Below, piece by piece: positions 16,000 through 26,240 of a DNA stretch of 64,000 nt (positions are counted from its first letter, which is position 1; every line of letters starts with the position of its first letter). Below the pieces are notes generated by a model. It did no database searches and was not told where the DNA came from. It saw only the letters and a list, made by a program, of their open reading frames with translations. This DNA comes from Fulvimarina sp040239565 (lineage in GTDB: Bacteria > Pseudomonadota > Alphaproteobacteria > Rhizobiales > Rhizobiaceae), in assembly GCF_040239565.1 (NCBI RefSeq), contig NZ_JBEHWS010000006.1:1-64000 (forward strand). Direction: 5' to 3'. A program made the position numbers and the translations under genes.

Positions 16000-18900
16000 A
16001 TGACGACTGAAAATGCGGCGACGGGCGCTTACGATTTCTGGATCGACCGGGGCGGCACGTTTACCGATGTCATTGCAAAGGGGCCGGACGGCACGCTCTC
16101 GCCGCTGAAGCTGTTGTCGGAGAATCCCGGCGTCTACGAGGATGCAGCGCTTGAAGGCATCCGCCGGACACTGGGCATCGAGCCCGGCGCGCCGATCCCA
16201 CCCGCACGCATCGGGACGGTGCGCATGGGCACGACGGTCGCCACCAACGCGCTGCTCGAAAGGAAAGGCGACCGGACTCTGCTTCTCATCACAGAAGGTT
16301 TCCGTGATGCCCTGAAGATCGCCTATCAGGCGCGGCCTGATATCTTTGCCAAAGAAATCATCCTTCCCGAGCAGCTCTACGAGCGCGTCGTCGAAGTGCC
16401 GGAGCGGGTGCTCGCCAACGGGACCGTCGAGACCGAATTCGACGAGAGCGCGACGCGTGAGGCACTGAAGGCCGCAAAGGCGGACGGCATCGATGCCGTC
16501 GCGATCTGCTTCATGCATTCCTGGCGCTATCCGGACCACGAGAAGCGGGCGAAGGCGCTCGCCGAGGAGGCGGGCTTCAGCCAGGTCTCGACCGGCCACG
16601 AGGTTTCACCGCTCGTCAAGCTCGTCGGGCGCGGGGACACGGCGGTGGTCGATGCCTATCTGACGCCGATCCTGCGCCGCTATGTGGACAAGGTCGCCTC
16701 CGCGCTCGGGGCGGAGACCGGCGACGATAAGGCCCCGTCGCTCCAGTTCATGATGTCCTCGGGCGGCCTGACGGCGGCCGAGATGTTCGACGGCAAGGAC
16801 GCGATCCTGTCCGGTCCCGCCGGCGGTGTGGTCGGCATGGCCGAGACGGGCAAGGCGGCCGGCTTCGAGAAGATCATTGGCTTCGACATGGGCGGCACCT
16901 CGACCGACGTCACCCACTATGCCGGCTCCTTCGAGCGAGCGCTCGATTCGGAGGTCGCGGGCGTGCGCATCCGTGCGCCGATGATGCGTATTCACACAGT
17001 GGCGGCGGGCGGCGGTTCGATCCTATCCCTCGATCAGGGCCGCTTTCAGGTGGGCCCCGCCTCGGCCGGAGCCCATCCAGGCCCGGCGGCCTATGGCAAG
17101 GGCGGGCCGCTGACGGTCACCGATGCGAACGTCATGCTCGGCAAGCTGCGGCCCTCGCTCTTCCCCGCGGTCTTCGGCGAAAACCAGGACCAGCCGCTTG
17201 ATGCCGATGTCGTGCGCGAGAAGTTCGAGACCCTGCGTACGGAGATCGGCGGCGAGCGTTCGCTGGAGGAGATCGCCGAGGGTTTCCTCACCATCGCGGT
17301 TGAGAACATGGCGAATGCGGTGAAGAAGATTTCCGTCCAGCGCGGCTACGACGTCTCGACCTATCTCCTCAATTCCTTCGGCGGCGCGGGCGGCCAGCAT
17401 GCCTGTCTCGTCGCCGACGCGCTGTCTATGGAGACGGTGCTTATCCATCCGATGTCGGGGCTTCTTTCCGCCTACGGGATTGGCCTGTCATCGCTGTTCG
17501 CGAGCCGATCCCAGGCGCTGGTGATCGCTCTCGATGAGGACGCTCCAAGCGAAATCAAACCCCTCGAAAACCGCCTCACCGACGAGGCGACCGGCGAACT
17601 GACGAGCCAGGGCCTTTCCGACGATCGCATCGAAAGAGAAACGATCCTCCAGCTTCGCTACGACGGTACCGATACGACCCTGCCCGTCACCTGGGCCGGC
17701 GATCTCGACGCGGCGCGGGGCGATTTCGAGGCTGCCCACAAGGCGCAGTTCGGCTTCATCTACGAGGGCCGGGCGATCACCGTCGAGACGGTGTCGCTGG
17801 AGGCGAGCGAAATCCGTGAGGGGGAACCGTCCGAGAAGGGCGCGGCTCAGGCCGGAGCGGACGCCGAAGCCTCGGAGACGGTGGAGATCTTCACCGATGG
17901 CAAGCATCGCTCCGCCGGCGTCTACCGCTCCGAGACGCTGTCCACCCATACGACCCTCAACGGCCCCGCGCTCATTATCGAGCCGAACCAGACGATTGTC
18001 GTCGAGCCCGGCTGGCGCGCCGAAAAGACTGAAGCCGGCGACATCCTCATGAAGCGGACCGAGAAAAAGCCGCGCCTCGCCGCGCTCGGGACCGGGCAGG
18101 CCGGCAAAGAGGGGGCCGATCCGGTACTGCTCGAAGTCTTCAACAACCTCTTCATGTCGATCGCCGAGCAGATGGGCGTGACGCTGCAGAACACGTCTTC
18201 CTCGGTGAACATCAAGGAGCGGCTCGACTTCTCCTGTGCAGTCTTCGACGAGAGTGGCGCGCTTGTCGCGAACGCCCCGCACATGCCGGTCCATCTCGGC
18301 TCGATGGACCGTTCGGTGGAAGCGATCATCAAGGCGAACGAGGGCAAGATCCGGCCAGGCGATGTCTTCGCGCTGAACGCGCCTTACAACGGCGGGACGC
18401 ATCTGCCGGATATTACGGTCGTGACGCCTGTCTTCGAGGAGGACGATGGGCAGGAGAAAAGGCGCATCCTCTTCTACGTCGCCTCGCGCGGGCATCACGC
18501 CGATGTCGGCGGTATTGCGCCGGGCTCGATGACACCGCGTGCCACCAAGGTCGACGAGGAAGGCGTCCTCATCGACAATCTCAAGCTTGTCTCAGAAGGA
18601 GCGTTCCAGGAAGACGCCGTTCGCAGCGTCCTGACGGATCATGCCTACCCCGCCCGAAAGCCCGAGCAGAACATTGCCGACCTCAAGGCCCAGATCGCGG
18701 CCAATGAAAAGGGCGTCACGGAACTTCGCCGCATGGTGGAAACCTTCGGCCTCGACACCGTGCAGGCCTATATGGGCCATGTGCAGGATAATGCGGCGGA
18801 AGCCGTGCGAGGCCTCATCGAGAAGCTGTCGGATTGCGAATGCGATTATCCGACAGATACCGGCCAGACCATCCGCGTGAAGATCACCGTCGACCGGAAG

Positions 18901-19689
18901 ACCCGAACCGCGAAGGTCGATTTCTCCGGCACGTCCGAGGCGCGCGAGAACAATTTCAATGCGCCCGAACCGGTGACGCGCGCAGCGGTGCTCTACGTCT
19001 TCCGGGTGATGGTGGAAAAACCGGTCCCGATGAATGCCGGCTGTTTGCGCCCCATCGAGATCGTCATTCCGGACGGCTCCATGCTGAAACCGAGCTACCC
19101 GTCCGCCGTCGTTGCCGGCAATGTGGAGACCTCCCAGCATGTGACGAACGCGCTGTTCGAAGCCTTCGGCGCGCTCGCCAACCATCAGGGCACGATGAAC
19201 AATCTCACCTTCGGCAACGAGACCTATCAGTATTACGAGACCATCTGCTCCGGTTCGCCGGCCGGGCAGCGCAACGATGGCACCGCCTTTGCAGGCACTT
19301 CGGGCGTCCACTGCCACATGACGAATTCTCGGCTCACGGACCCCGAAATCCTCGAAATGCGCTATCCTGTCGTGCTGGAAGATTTCCACATAAGAAAGGG
19401 CTCGGGCGGGAATGGCGCAAAACGTGGCGGTGACGGCACCGAGCGCACCATCCGCTTCCTCGAATGCATGGACTGCTCGATCCTCTCCTCCCACCGCACG
19501 CGCCCGCCGGAAGGAATCGAGGGCGGAGAGCCGGGCGAAAAGGGCGCGACTCTCGTCCGGCGCTCGAACGGCGAAATGGAAGAGCTGAAGCCCTGCGACC
19601 AGACGGTGCTCGAAGCGGGTGAAGCCGTGATCGTCCGTACCCCGACATCCGGCGGCTTCGGCAACGCGAATTCGAGCGAGGAACGATGA
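16000..19689 (+). CDS. 5-oxoprolinase (fused hydantoinase A and B domains)
   Basis: A 1229-residue enzyme with an N-terminal HyuA part (FWIDRGGTFTDVIA at the start, then GFDMGGTSTDVTHY near 300) and a C-terminal HyuB part from about residue 710 (VTLQNTSSSVNIKERLDFSC). Full-length fusions of this layout are ATP-dependent 5-oxoprolinases, which open 5-oxo-L-proline to L-glutamate, part of glutathione turnover. Related hydantoinases cannot be excluded. AAGGA lies directly before an ATG at 15991, so ATG 16000, with nine bases of spacing, is preferred. The stop overlaps the next gene (ATGA), so the two are probably co-translated. Confidence 0.9.
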   Translation: MTTENAATGAYDFWIDRGGTFTDVIAKGPDGTLSPLKLLSENPGVYEDAALEGIRRTLGIEPGAPIPPARIGTVRMGTTVATNALLERKGDRTLLLITEGFRDALKIAYQARPDIFAKEIILPEQLYERVVEVPERVLANGTVETEFDESATREALKAAKADGIDAVAICFMHSWRYPDHEKRAKALAEEAGFSQVSTGHEVSPLVKLVGRGDTAVVDAYLTPILRRYVDKVASALGAETGDDKAPSLQFMMSSGGLTAAEMFDGKDAILSGPAGGVVGMAETGKAAGFEKIIGFDMGGTSTDVTHYAGSFERALDSEVAGVRIRAPMMRIHTVAAGGGSILSLDQGRFQVGPASAGAHPGPAAYGKGGPLTVTDANVMLGKLRPSLFPAVFGENQDQPLDADVVREKFETLRTEIGGERSLEEIAEGFLTIAVENMANAVKKISVQRGYDVSTYLLNSFGGAGGQHACLVADALSMETVLIHPMSGLLSAYGIGLSSLFASRSQALVIALDEDAPSEIKPLENRLTDEATGELTSQGLSDDRIERETILQLRYDGTDTTLPVTWAGDLDAARGDFEAAHKAQFGFIYEGRAITVETVSLEASEIREGEPSEKGAAQAGADAEASETVEIFTDGKHRSAGVYRSETLSTHTTLNGPALIIEPNQTIVVEPGWRAEKTEAGDILMKRTEKKPRLAALGTGQAGKEGADPVLLEVFNNLFMSIAEQMGVTLQNTSSSVNIKERLDFSCAVFDESGALVANAPHMPVHLGSMDRSVEAIIKANEGKIRPGDVFALNAPYNGGTHLPDITVVTPVFEEDDGQEKRRILFYVASRGHHADVGGIAPGSMTPRATKVDEEGVLIDNLKLVSEGAFQEDAVRSVLTDHAYPARKPEQNIADLKAQIAANEKGVTELRRMVETFGLDTVQAYMGHVQDNAAEAVRGLIEKLSDCECDYPTDTGQTIRVKITVDRKTRTAKVDFSGTSEARENNFNAPEPVTRAAVLYVFRVMVEKPVPMNAGCLRPIEIVIPDGSMLKPSYPSAVVAGNVETSQHVTNALFEAFGALANHQGTMNNLTFGNETYQYYETICSGSPAGQRNDGTAFAGTSGVHCHMTNSRLTDPEILEMRYPVVLEDFHIRKGSGGNGAKRGGDGTERTIRFLECMDCSILSSHRTRPPEGIEGGEPGEKGATLVRRSNGEMEELKPCDQTVLEAGEAVIVRTPTSGGFGNANSSEER

Positions 19690-20747
19690 GCGAGCCGAAA
19701 CTGCGCTGGGCGATCATCGGCACCGGTCATATCGCGCGAAAATTCGCCTCCGATCTGCGTTATTCGAAGACCGGAACCCTCGCGGCCGTCGGCTCCCGCC
19801 GGGCCGAACGCGCCAAGGAATTCGCGGCTGCGATGGGCGGCGTCGAGATCGCAGGCGACGAGACTGCTGCCGTTCTCGAACGCAGCGATATCGACGCGGT
19901 CTATGTCGCAACGCCCAATCCGGACCATGCGAGAAGTGCGATCGCCGCGCTTCAAGCCGGCAAACCGGTTCTGATCGAAAAACCGGCCGCGATCTCGGCA
20001 GACGAGGCACGCTCGATCCGCGAGGCGGCAGAGGCAGCAAACCTCCTTGCCATGGAGGCGATGTGGATACTCTTCACGCCAGGCATTGTCCGCCTGCGCG
20101 AGTTAATCCGAGAAGGCCGGATCGGCGCCATGCGGTCGTTTGCGGCGAGCCTTTCCTATGCCCGCCCGCATATCGAGGGCGACAAGCTGTTCGATCCTGC
20201 CTCCGGCGGCGCGCTTCGCGATCTCGGCGTCTACCCGGTCGCGCTCGCACAGAATTTGCTTGGGGCGCCGGATGAAGTCTCCGGTCTCGTTTCCCGGCGC
20301 GAAAATGGCAGCATCCGGCAGGCCTCGCTCTCCCTACGCTTCGGAGACGCAATTGCGAACATTGCCTGCGGCTTCGAGGCGGAAGGACCGAACACGGCGA
20401 CAATCACCGCCACCCAAGGCTATGTCTCGACCAAGGGCCCGCTTTTGTGCCCACCGGCCCTCGCCTTCAAGACAAAATCTCCGCCCGCGCCCTATATGCC
20501 TGCAGAGCAGAAGCCTGTCGCGCCGCTCGACAAGCCATCGCGTTTCTCCCGGATTTCCAATGCCCGAAAGATCGCCTCGGCCTATCGCGAGAGGCTGATC
20601 ACGACGCCGTTCGAAGGCACCGGATTGCACTATCAGGCCGATCACTTCGCAGATTGCCTGCATCGTGGCGCGACCCAAAGCCCGATCCATCCGCTGACGG
20701 CGACCGAGGCGGTTCTCGAAACGATCGAGAAAGTCTCAGGCCGGTAG
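19686..20747 (+). CDS. Gfo/Idh/MocA-family oxidoreductase
   Basis: A 353-residue NAD(P)-dependent oxidoreductase of the glucose-fructose oxidoreductase family. The Rossmann motif IIGTGHIARKF is at about 10-20, the EKP motif of the family is in PVLIEKPAAISADEA near 98, and the C-terminal domain follows from about 125. It overlaps the 5-oxoprolinase stop by four bases and so sits in the same operon. A substrate is not identifiable; dihydrodiol-dehydrogenase-like members are the nearest in overall pattern. It ends tail to tail with a second member of the same family, overlapping by 12 bases. Confidence 0.87.
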   Translation: MSEPKLRWAIIGTGHIARKFASDLRYSKTGTLAAVGSRRAERAKEFAAAMGGVEIAGDETAAVLERSDIDAVYVATPNPDHARSAIAALQAGKPVLIEKPAAISADEARSIREAAEAANLLAMEAMWILFTPGIVRLRELIREGRIGAMRSFAASLSYARPHIEGDKLFDPASGGALRDLGVYPVALAQNLLGAPDEVSGLVSRRENGSIRQASLSLRFGDAIANIACGFEAEGPNTATITATQGYVSTKGPLLCPPALAFKTKSPPAPYMPAEQKPVAPLDKPSRFSRISNARKIASAYRERLITTPFEGTGLHYQADHFADCLHRGATQSPIHPLTATEAVLETIEKVSGR

Positions 20748-21887
20748 GGCGAAACTCGATTTCGGCCGATAGGGCATAGGGTGCTTGTCTGCGTTCTGGA
20801 TGATCAGCGCGAGTTCGGTGACATGAAGCGCGAAGTCCGCGCCGAAGTCGAGCGTACGCCCCTTCCCCGCTGCCTCGGCGATCGCCGCCGGGCCGCGCGA
20901 AAAATCCATCTTCGAATTCGTGGCCGGCAGCTTGTCGGCCGAGCGCCGGGTCTTCACCCGCGTTCCAAACCATTGCCGGCCCGGCATGAACGGCTCCAGC
21001 CGGCGTACCACCTTGCCCAGCGCGGCCGGCCGGCTCAACCATCGGCCTAGAACGTCGCGCCGGTAGATCGAGGACCGGTAGTTCCAGCCGTCCGAGAGCG
21101 CCAGCATGCCCTCCGTGCCGATGACGTGGATCGACCTGTCCTTCGGCGCGGCGAGCCCGCAGGTGAGACGCGCGGTGACGCCGTTATCGAACCGCATACA
21201 AGCAACGGAAAAGTCGTTGGCGAGGTTTTCGGCCAGTTGCCCTGTGCCCTTGTCGTCGAAGCAGAGTGCAGCGAAGGCCGTCAGCTCGCGCACCGGCCCG
21301 AAGAAGGCGCAGAGCCAGGTGAGATAATAGCCGGCATGCTCCAGCGTCGCACCGATCTCGAATTCATGCGGCCCAGGCCACGGCGCGCCGGAGGGGCTCT
21401 TCCAGCTTTCGTAATTGTCGCGGAAGACCATGGCGTCCTCCATCTCGGCATAGACGAGCCGGGGCTCGCCGATCCGGCCCGAACGAATTTCCGCGTTCAG
21501 CGACTCGGCCGCCTCGCCCAGATAGGAGCAGGGCGCCGCGCCCAGCATCAGCCCCTTTGCCTTGGAGAGTTCGACGAGCACCTCCGCATCCTCGAAGCTC
21601 ATCGCAAGCGGTTTTTCGGAATAGACGTGGTGACCGGCTTCGAGGCTTGCTCGCGAGATCGCGTAATGGCTTTCCGGCGTCGTGAGGTTCAGCACCAGTT
21701 CGAGCCCCGGCGCCTGAAGCAACGCCTCGAAGCTCTCGAACATCGATACCTTGAAGTAATCGCCGAACCGCTTCGCCGCCGCCGGATCGCGGTCATAGGC
21801 GCCGACCAACTCCAGTTCGGGATGGTTCGCGAGCGTCAGCATATAGTAGTCGGCGACATAGCCACAGCCGACGATCGCGATCTTCAT
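20736..21887 (-). CDS. Gfo/Idh/MocA-family oxidoreductase
   Basis: A 383-residue member of the same superfamily as its convergent neighbour but clearly a different subgroup. The N-terminal motif is MKIAIVGCGYVADYYM, the family EKP motif appears as VYSEKPLAMSFEDAEVL near 95. The start at 21887 is chosen because GGAG lies ten bases upstream and the Rossmann fold begins right at this Met; a longer frame to 21935 has no support. The two convergent genes overlap at their ends. The substrate is unknown. Confidence 0.85.
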   Translation of the reverse strand: MKIAIVGCGYVADYYMLTLANHPELELVGAYDRDPAAAKRFGDYFKVSMFESFEALLQAPGLELVLNLTTPESHYAISRASLEAGHHVYSEKPLAMSFEDAEVLVELSKAKGLMLGAAPCSYLGEAAESLNAEIRSGRIGEPRLVYAEMEDAMVFRDNYESWKSPSGAPWPGPHEFEIGATLEHAGYYLTWLCAFFGPVRELTAFAALCFDDKGTGQLAENLANDFSVACMRFDNGVTARLTCGLAAPKDRSIHVIGTEGMLALSDGWNYRSSIYRRDVLGRWLSRPAALGKVVRRLEPFMPGRQWFGTRVKTRRSADKLPATNSKMDFSRGPAAIAEAAGKGRTLDFGADFALHVTELALIIQNADKHPMPYRPKSSFALPA

Positions 21888-22091
21888 GAGGCAGGCTCCG
21901 GTACCAACGAGCGTTCTTCCCACGGATGCGATCACCTGCGGGCAACGTCCCAGTTCATACCGGCAGGCGAATAGGATTTGGTAAACCGTACGGAAGGGAT
22001 TCCGGCGGTAATGTGTGTACAGGGCAGCGCGTTCGTTCGCGGCGTGTCTTTGGTGGTGAGGGCCTTTCGTGGAGCCACACTCCCCCGACTC

Positions 22092-22125
22092 TCGTCATCC
22101 TCAGGCCCCGTCCCGAGGATGACGA
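22092..22125. repeat. palindromic intergenic element
   Basis: TCGTCATCCTC and GAGGATGACGA form perfect 11-base arms around a 12-base loop, in the gap after guaB. Elements of the form GTCATCCTC-N-GAGGATGAC are common between genes in alphaproteobacteria. It may also help end guaB transcription, but no T-run follows on the minus strand. Confidence 0.6.
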
Positions 22126-22166
22126 ACCGCCAGTTTAAAGGTCTGTGTCCGAGTAGAGCAGAGCAA

Positions 22167-23669
22167 TCAGCCCGCCATCGGGTAGTTCGGGCTTTCCCGC
22201 GTGATCGTCACGTCGTGGGCGTGGCTCTCGCGCAGGCCCGCATTCGAGATGCGGACGAATTCGGCCTTGGTGCGGAATTCCTCGAGATTCTTCGCGCCCA
22301 CATAGCCCATGGCCGCCCGAAGACCGCCGGCGAGCTGGTGGAGGACTCCGGAGACCGGTCCCTTGTAGGCGACCTGACCCTCGATGCCTTCCGGCACGAG
22401 TTTGAGCGTGTCGCGAACTTCCGCCTGGAAGTAACGGTCGGCCGAGCCGCGCGCCATCGCGCCGACAGAGCCCATGCCGCGATAGGCTTTGAACGAGCGG
22501 CCCTGGTAGAGATAAACCTCGCCGGGGCTTTCGTCCGTGCCCGCGAGCAGCGAACCAACCATGGCGCCAGCAGCGCCTGCGGCGAGCGCTTTCGCAAGAT
22601 CGCCCGAGAACTTGATGCCGCCATCGGCGATCACCGGTACGCCCTGCTTGGCCGCTTCCTCTGCCGCGCCCATCACTGCCGCGAGCTGTGGCATGCCGAC
22701 GCCGGCGACGACGCGGGTGGTGCAAATCGAGCCCGGCCCGATACCAACCTTCACGCCGTCCGCACCGGCATCGATCAGCGCTTTGGTACCGGCGGGCGTC
22801 GCGACGTTACCGGCGATGATCTGAACGCTGTTGGAGCGCGCCTTCACGCGGGAAACCATGTCGAGAACACGCTGGGAATGGCCATGCGCGGTGTCGATGA
22901 CGAGAAGATCGACGCCGGCATCGATCAGCCGCTCTGCGCGCTCGAAGCCGTCTTCGCCAACGCTCGTTGCGGCGGAGGCGAGTAGCCGACCCTGCTGGTC
23001 CTTCGCGGCCATCGGATGCAGCTGCGACTTCTCGATGTCCTTCACAGTGATGAGGCCGATACAGAAGCCCTGGGAGTCCGTCACCAGAAGCTTCTCGATG
23101 CGGTGCTGGTGGAGAAGACGCTTGGCCTCCTGCTGGGTCACGCTCTCGTCGACGGTGACGAGGTTCTCCTTGGTCATCAGCTCGTGGATCGGCTGGTCGT
23201 CGTCGGAGGCGAAGCGCACGTCGCGGTTCGTCAGGATGCCGACGAGCTTACCGCGCGCGGTCCCGCCATTGTTGCCCTTGTCGACGACCGGGATGCCGGA
23301 GATGCGGTGTTGCGCCATCAAGGCTCGGGCGTCGCCAAGGGTCGCTTTCGGGCCGATCGTCACCGGATTGACGACCATGCCGCTTTCGAACTTCTTGACC
23401 TGACGTACCTGTTCAGCCTGCTCGACCGGCGTGAAATTCCTGTGGATGACGCCGATACCACCCGCCTGGGCGACGGCGATCGCAAGGCCGGACTCGGTCA
23501 CCGTGTCCATCGCGGCGGACAGGATCGGGATGTTCAACGCGATTTCGCGCGTGATCTTCGTTGCGACTTCGACCTGGCCGGGCATGACTTCGGAATGCCC
23601 TGGCTGTAGTAGAACGTCGTCGAATGTAAGAGCGGTGGTGCCGGAAGCGGTCTCGATGATGCGGGCCAT
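22167..23669 (-). CDS. guaB: IMP dehydrogenase
   Basis: Converts IMP to XMP with NAD+, the committed step of GMP synthesis. The 500-residue protein has the usual (beta/alpha)8 barrel with a CBS-pair insertion at about residues 100-210 (NRDVRFASDDDQPIHELMT). The catalytic Cys loop is GIGPGSICTTRVVAGVGMPQ near 310 and the flap region YFQAEVRDTLKLVPEGIEG near 420. Length matches the family. It is divergent from an adenosine kinase gene across 309 bases, pairing two purine genes. The gap holds both promoters but no clear riboswitch. Confidence 0.97.
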   Translation of the reverse strand: MARIIETASGTTALTFDDVLLQPGHSEVMPGQVEVATKITREIALNIPILSAAMDTVTESGLAIAVAQAGGIGVIHRNFTPVEQAEQVRQVKKFESGMVVNPVTIGPKATLGDARALMAQHRISGIPVVDKGNNGGTARGKLVGILTNRDVRFASDDDQPIHELMTKENLVTVDESVTQQEAKRLLHQHRIEKLLVTDSQGFCIGLITVKDIEKSQLHPMAAKDQQGRLLASAATSVGEDGFERAERLIDAGVDLLVIDTAHGHSQRVLDMVSRVKARSNSVQIIAGNVATPAGTKALIDAGADGVKVGIGPGSICTTRVVAGVGMPQLAAVMGAAEEAAKQGVPVIADGGIKFSGDLAKALAAGAAGAMVGSLLAGTDESPGEVYLYQGRSFKAYRGMGSVGAMARGSADRYFQAEVRDTLKLVPEGIEGQVAYKGPVSGVLHQLAGGLRAAMGYVGAKNLEEFRTKAEFVRISNAGLRESHAHDVTITRESPNYPMAG

Positions 23670-23978
23670 GCCAGTCCTTTCGAAGAGCCTCTAGACGACA
23701 CGCGGGCGGACGCGCGTGCGGTGCAAAAGGATGGCGGCATCCGCTAGCATGCCTCCTTGACATTGGGAAGACGAAGAGCACGAGCAAATCCGCGCTCGCC
23801 CTGCAAACCGGACACGCTTGCGTCAGATCGCAGGTGCGTTTCGCCAGGTCATGACGGCCCTCGCCTAGCCAGATGCGCCTCATTTCGTTAACTAGATGGC
23901 CGAACCTCGTCATCGAGAAGCGCGTGGCGCCAGGCTGAACGGCGACGCGCCTCGGGCAATCAGAGACAAAGGATTTTC

Positions 23979-24983
23979 ATGGCCGAATACGACCTCCTGT
24001 GCATCGGTAACGCGATCGTCGATGTCATTTCCCACTGCGAGGACGACTTCCTGACCACAGAGTCCATCCAGAAGGGCGGCATGACGCTGATCGACACGAC
24101 CCGTGCCGAACAGCTCTACGGCGCGATGCCCCCCGGCATGGAAGCCTCCGGTGGCAGCGCGGCCAATACGATCGCCTGCTTCACCAGCCTCGATGGCAAG
24201 GGCGCGTATATCGGCAAGGTCGCGGACGACCAGCTCGGCTCGATCTTCAGCCACGACATCCGCTCGATCGGCATCGCGTTCGATACCGCACCGAATACCG
24301 GTGAAGGCGAGCCGACAGCGCGCTGCCTCATCCTCGTAACGCCCGATGGCGAGCGCTCCATGAACACCTTTCTCGGCGCCTGCACCGAGCTTGGCCCGGA
24401 GGATATCGACGAAGAGCTCGTGAAAGCTTCGAAGATCACCTATTTCGAGGGTTACCTCTGGGATCCACCGCGCGCCAAGGAGGCGATCGTCAAGGCCGCC
24501 AAGGCCGCGCACGAGGCGGGCAACGAGGTCGCCATGACGCTCTCGGACTCCTTCTGCGTCGAGCGTTACCGCGCTGAATTCCTCGATCTCCTGCGCTCAG
24601 GCACGGTCGATATCGTTTTCGCCAACGAGGCCGAAGCTCTGTCGCTTTACGAGACCGACAATCTCGACGACGCGCTCGACGGGCTCGGCCGCGACGCGCC
24701 GAAGCTTGCCGTCGTCACGCGCAGCGAAAAGGGCTGCATCGTCGTCGAGGGACAGGCCCGCACGGTGGTACCGGCCCAGAAGGTGGAGAAGGTCGTCGAT
24801 GCGACGGGCGCAGGCGATGCCTTCGCCGGCGGCTTCCTGAAAGGCTATATCGACGGCATGCCAAGCGAGATCTGCGGCCGCCTCGGCGTCGAATGTGCCG
24901 CGCATATCATCGAAAAGGTCGGCGCGCGTCCGGACAAGCCGCTGAAGGAGCTCTCCGCGATCAAGACCATGCTCGCGGCCTGA
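23979..24983 (+). CDS. adenosine kinase (PfkB family)
   Basis: A 334-residue ribokinase/PfkB-family protein of the type annotated as adenosine kinase in rhizobia. N-terminal DLLCIGNAIVDVISHCED, the GGSAANTIACF substrate motif near 55, and the C-terminal DATGAGDAFAGGFLKGYIDG motif with the catalytic Asp are all present. It phosphorylates adenosine, or a similar nucleoside or sugar, with ATP. It is divergent from guaB, which supports a purine-salvage role, and is followed by a strong terminator, so it is probably monocistronic. Confidence 0.9.
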   Translation: MAEYDLLCIGNAIVDVISHCEDDFLTTESIQKGGMTLIDTTRAEQLYGAMPPGMEASGGSAANTIACFTSLDGKGAYIGKVADDQLGSIFSHDIRSIGIAFDTAPNTGEGEPTARCLILVTPDGERSMNTFLGACTELGPEDIDEELVKASKITYFEGYLWDPPRAKEAIVKAAKAAHEAGNEVAMTLSDSFCVERYRAEFLDLLRSGTVDIVFANEAEALSLYETDNLDDALDGLGRDAPKLAVVTRSEKGCIVVEGQARTVVPAQKVEKVVDATGAGDAFAGGFLKGYIDGMPSEICGRLGVECAAHIIEKVGARPDKPLKELSAIKTMLAA

Positions 24984-25008
24984 TCCTTCGAGCTAGCGAT
25001 TTGAAAGC

Positions 25009-25043
25009 GACGGCCCGGATTTCGCTCCGGGCCGTCATCGTTT
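25009..25043 (+). terminator. rho-independent terminator after adenosine kinase
   Basis: GACGGCCCGGA pairs with TCCGGGCCGTC as an 11-base perfect stem with a 6-base loop, followed by ATCGTTT. It lies 25 bases after the adenosine-kinase stop. Confidence 0.85.
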
Positions 25044-25155
25044 CGACCAACCGTTTCGCCATGAAATCTCTTAAGCTCCGCGATATCGGAGTTGCATAAC
25101 TTCCGGGCCGGACAAGCTGATTGCGGCGCGGCTACACGGATCAACGAGGCGAATC

Positions 25156-26118
25156 ATGGGCGTTTCACGGATGTTTTCGGCTTTGCCGAAGGCGGTCATT
25201 CTCGGCTGCGCGCTGAGCCTTGCTCCCTTCACAGCAGATGCGGAACCTGCCGCCAAGAAACTCTTCGAGACCGCGCATTCACCCGCGCCTCTGCCGCCCG
25301 AAAGCCTCGGCTTCTACTCCAAGGGATGCTTGGCGGGCGCCGCCCAGCTTCCCGCCGACGGTGAAGCCTGGCAAGCCATGCGCCTCTCGCGAGACCGGCG
25401 CTGGGGCCACCCGGTTCTCGTTTCCTTCCTGAAGAGCTTTGCCGCCGAGGCTCAGCGCCGCGGCATCTGGCCGGGCGTCCTCTTCGGCGACATGTCGATG
25501 GCACGCGGCGGCCCCATGCCCTTCGGTCATTCCTCCCACCAGATCGGCCTCGACGCCGATGTCTGGCTTCGCCCCATGCCGCGCCAGTGGCTCAGCCCGG
25601 CACAGCGCGAGGATTACCCGTTCCGCTCGGTGCTGAAGGAAGGCGGCCTCACCGTCGACGATAATGTCTGGAACGACAGCTATCGCGACATCATCCAACT
25701 CGCGGCATCCGACTCGCGGGTCCAGCGGATTCTGGTCCATCCCGGCATCAAGAAGAAACTGTGCGAGACGACGCGCGGCGACCGGCGCTGGCTGAACAAG
25801 ATCCGCCCTTATTACGGCCATGACTCCCACTTCCATGTCCGCCTGTTCTGTCAGCCCGGATCACCGAACTGCGAGCCGCAACGCTCGACCGGCACCGGCG
25901 ACGGCTGCGGCGATCTCGACTGGTGGTTCGATGTCGCCCTCCAGCCGCCTCCGCCGAATGCAAAGCCCTACAAGCCAAAGCCGGACCTGACGATGTCCGA
26001 CCTCCCCCGTGCCTGCCAGCGGGTTCTGACGGCAGGACCAGCCGGCGCGCCGGCGCTGGCTGCGTTGACGCCCGACCTCGGCGATATTCCGCTGCCGAAA
26101 CCGCGACCACGCCGCTGA
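25156..26118 (+). CDS. mepA: penicillin-insensitive murein endopeptidase MepA
   Basis: A periplasmic zinc endopeptidase of peptidase family M74 that cuts D-Ala-mDAP cross-links in peptidoglycan. The 320-residue precursor has a signal peptide ending near ADAEPA (residue 29). Zinc-site motifs are HSSHQIGLDADVWLRP near 130 and GHDSHFHVRLFC near 225; cysteines in CGDLDWW fit the disulfide pattern of the family. The C-terminal tail is proline-rich (PLPKPRPRR). It is a single gene between the adenosine kinase terminator and a haem peroxidase gene. Confidence 0.93.
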   Translation: MGVSRMFSALPKAVILGCALSLAPFTADAEPAAKKLFETAHSPAPLPPESLGFYSKGCLAGAAQLPADGEAWQAMRLSRDRRWGHPVLVSFLKSFAAEAQRRGIWPGVLFGDMSMARGGPMPFGHSSHQIGLDADVWLRPMPRQWLSPAQREDYPFRSVLKEGGLTVDDNVWNDSYRDIIQLAASDSRVQRILVHPGIKKKLCETTRGDRRWLNKIRPYYGHDSHFHVRLFCQPGSPNCEPQRSTGTGDGCGDLDWWFDVALQPPPPNAKPYKPKPDLTMSDLPRACQRVLTAGPAGAPALAALTPDLGDIPLPKPRPRR

Positions 26119-26240
26119 CCAAAAAAGCGCGCTCCAATCAGAAAAGAAACCGCTTTTACCTCATTCGAGGCATGAAGCGCTGGGCCGTGCATTGGTAATG
26201 TAGCCTTAAGGGACGTCTTACTTCCTTTGAGGAGGCGTTG

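Noticed and set aside
15796..16599. Long upstream extension of the maf frame
   Set aside because: It runs antisense to the start of 5-oxoprolinase and lacks a ribosome binding site; the Maf domain starts at 15795 with GGAGG.
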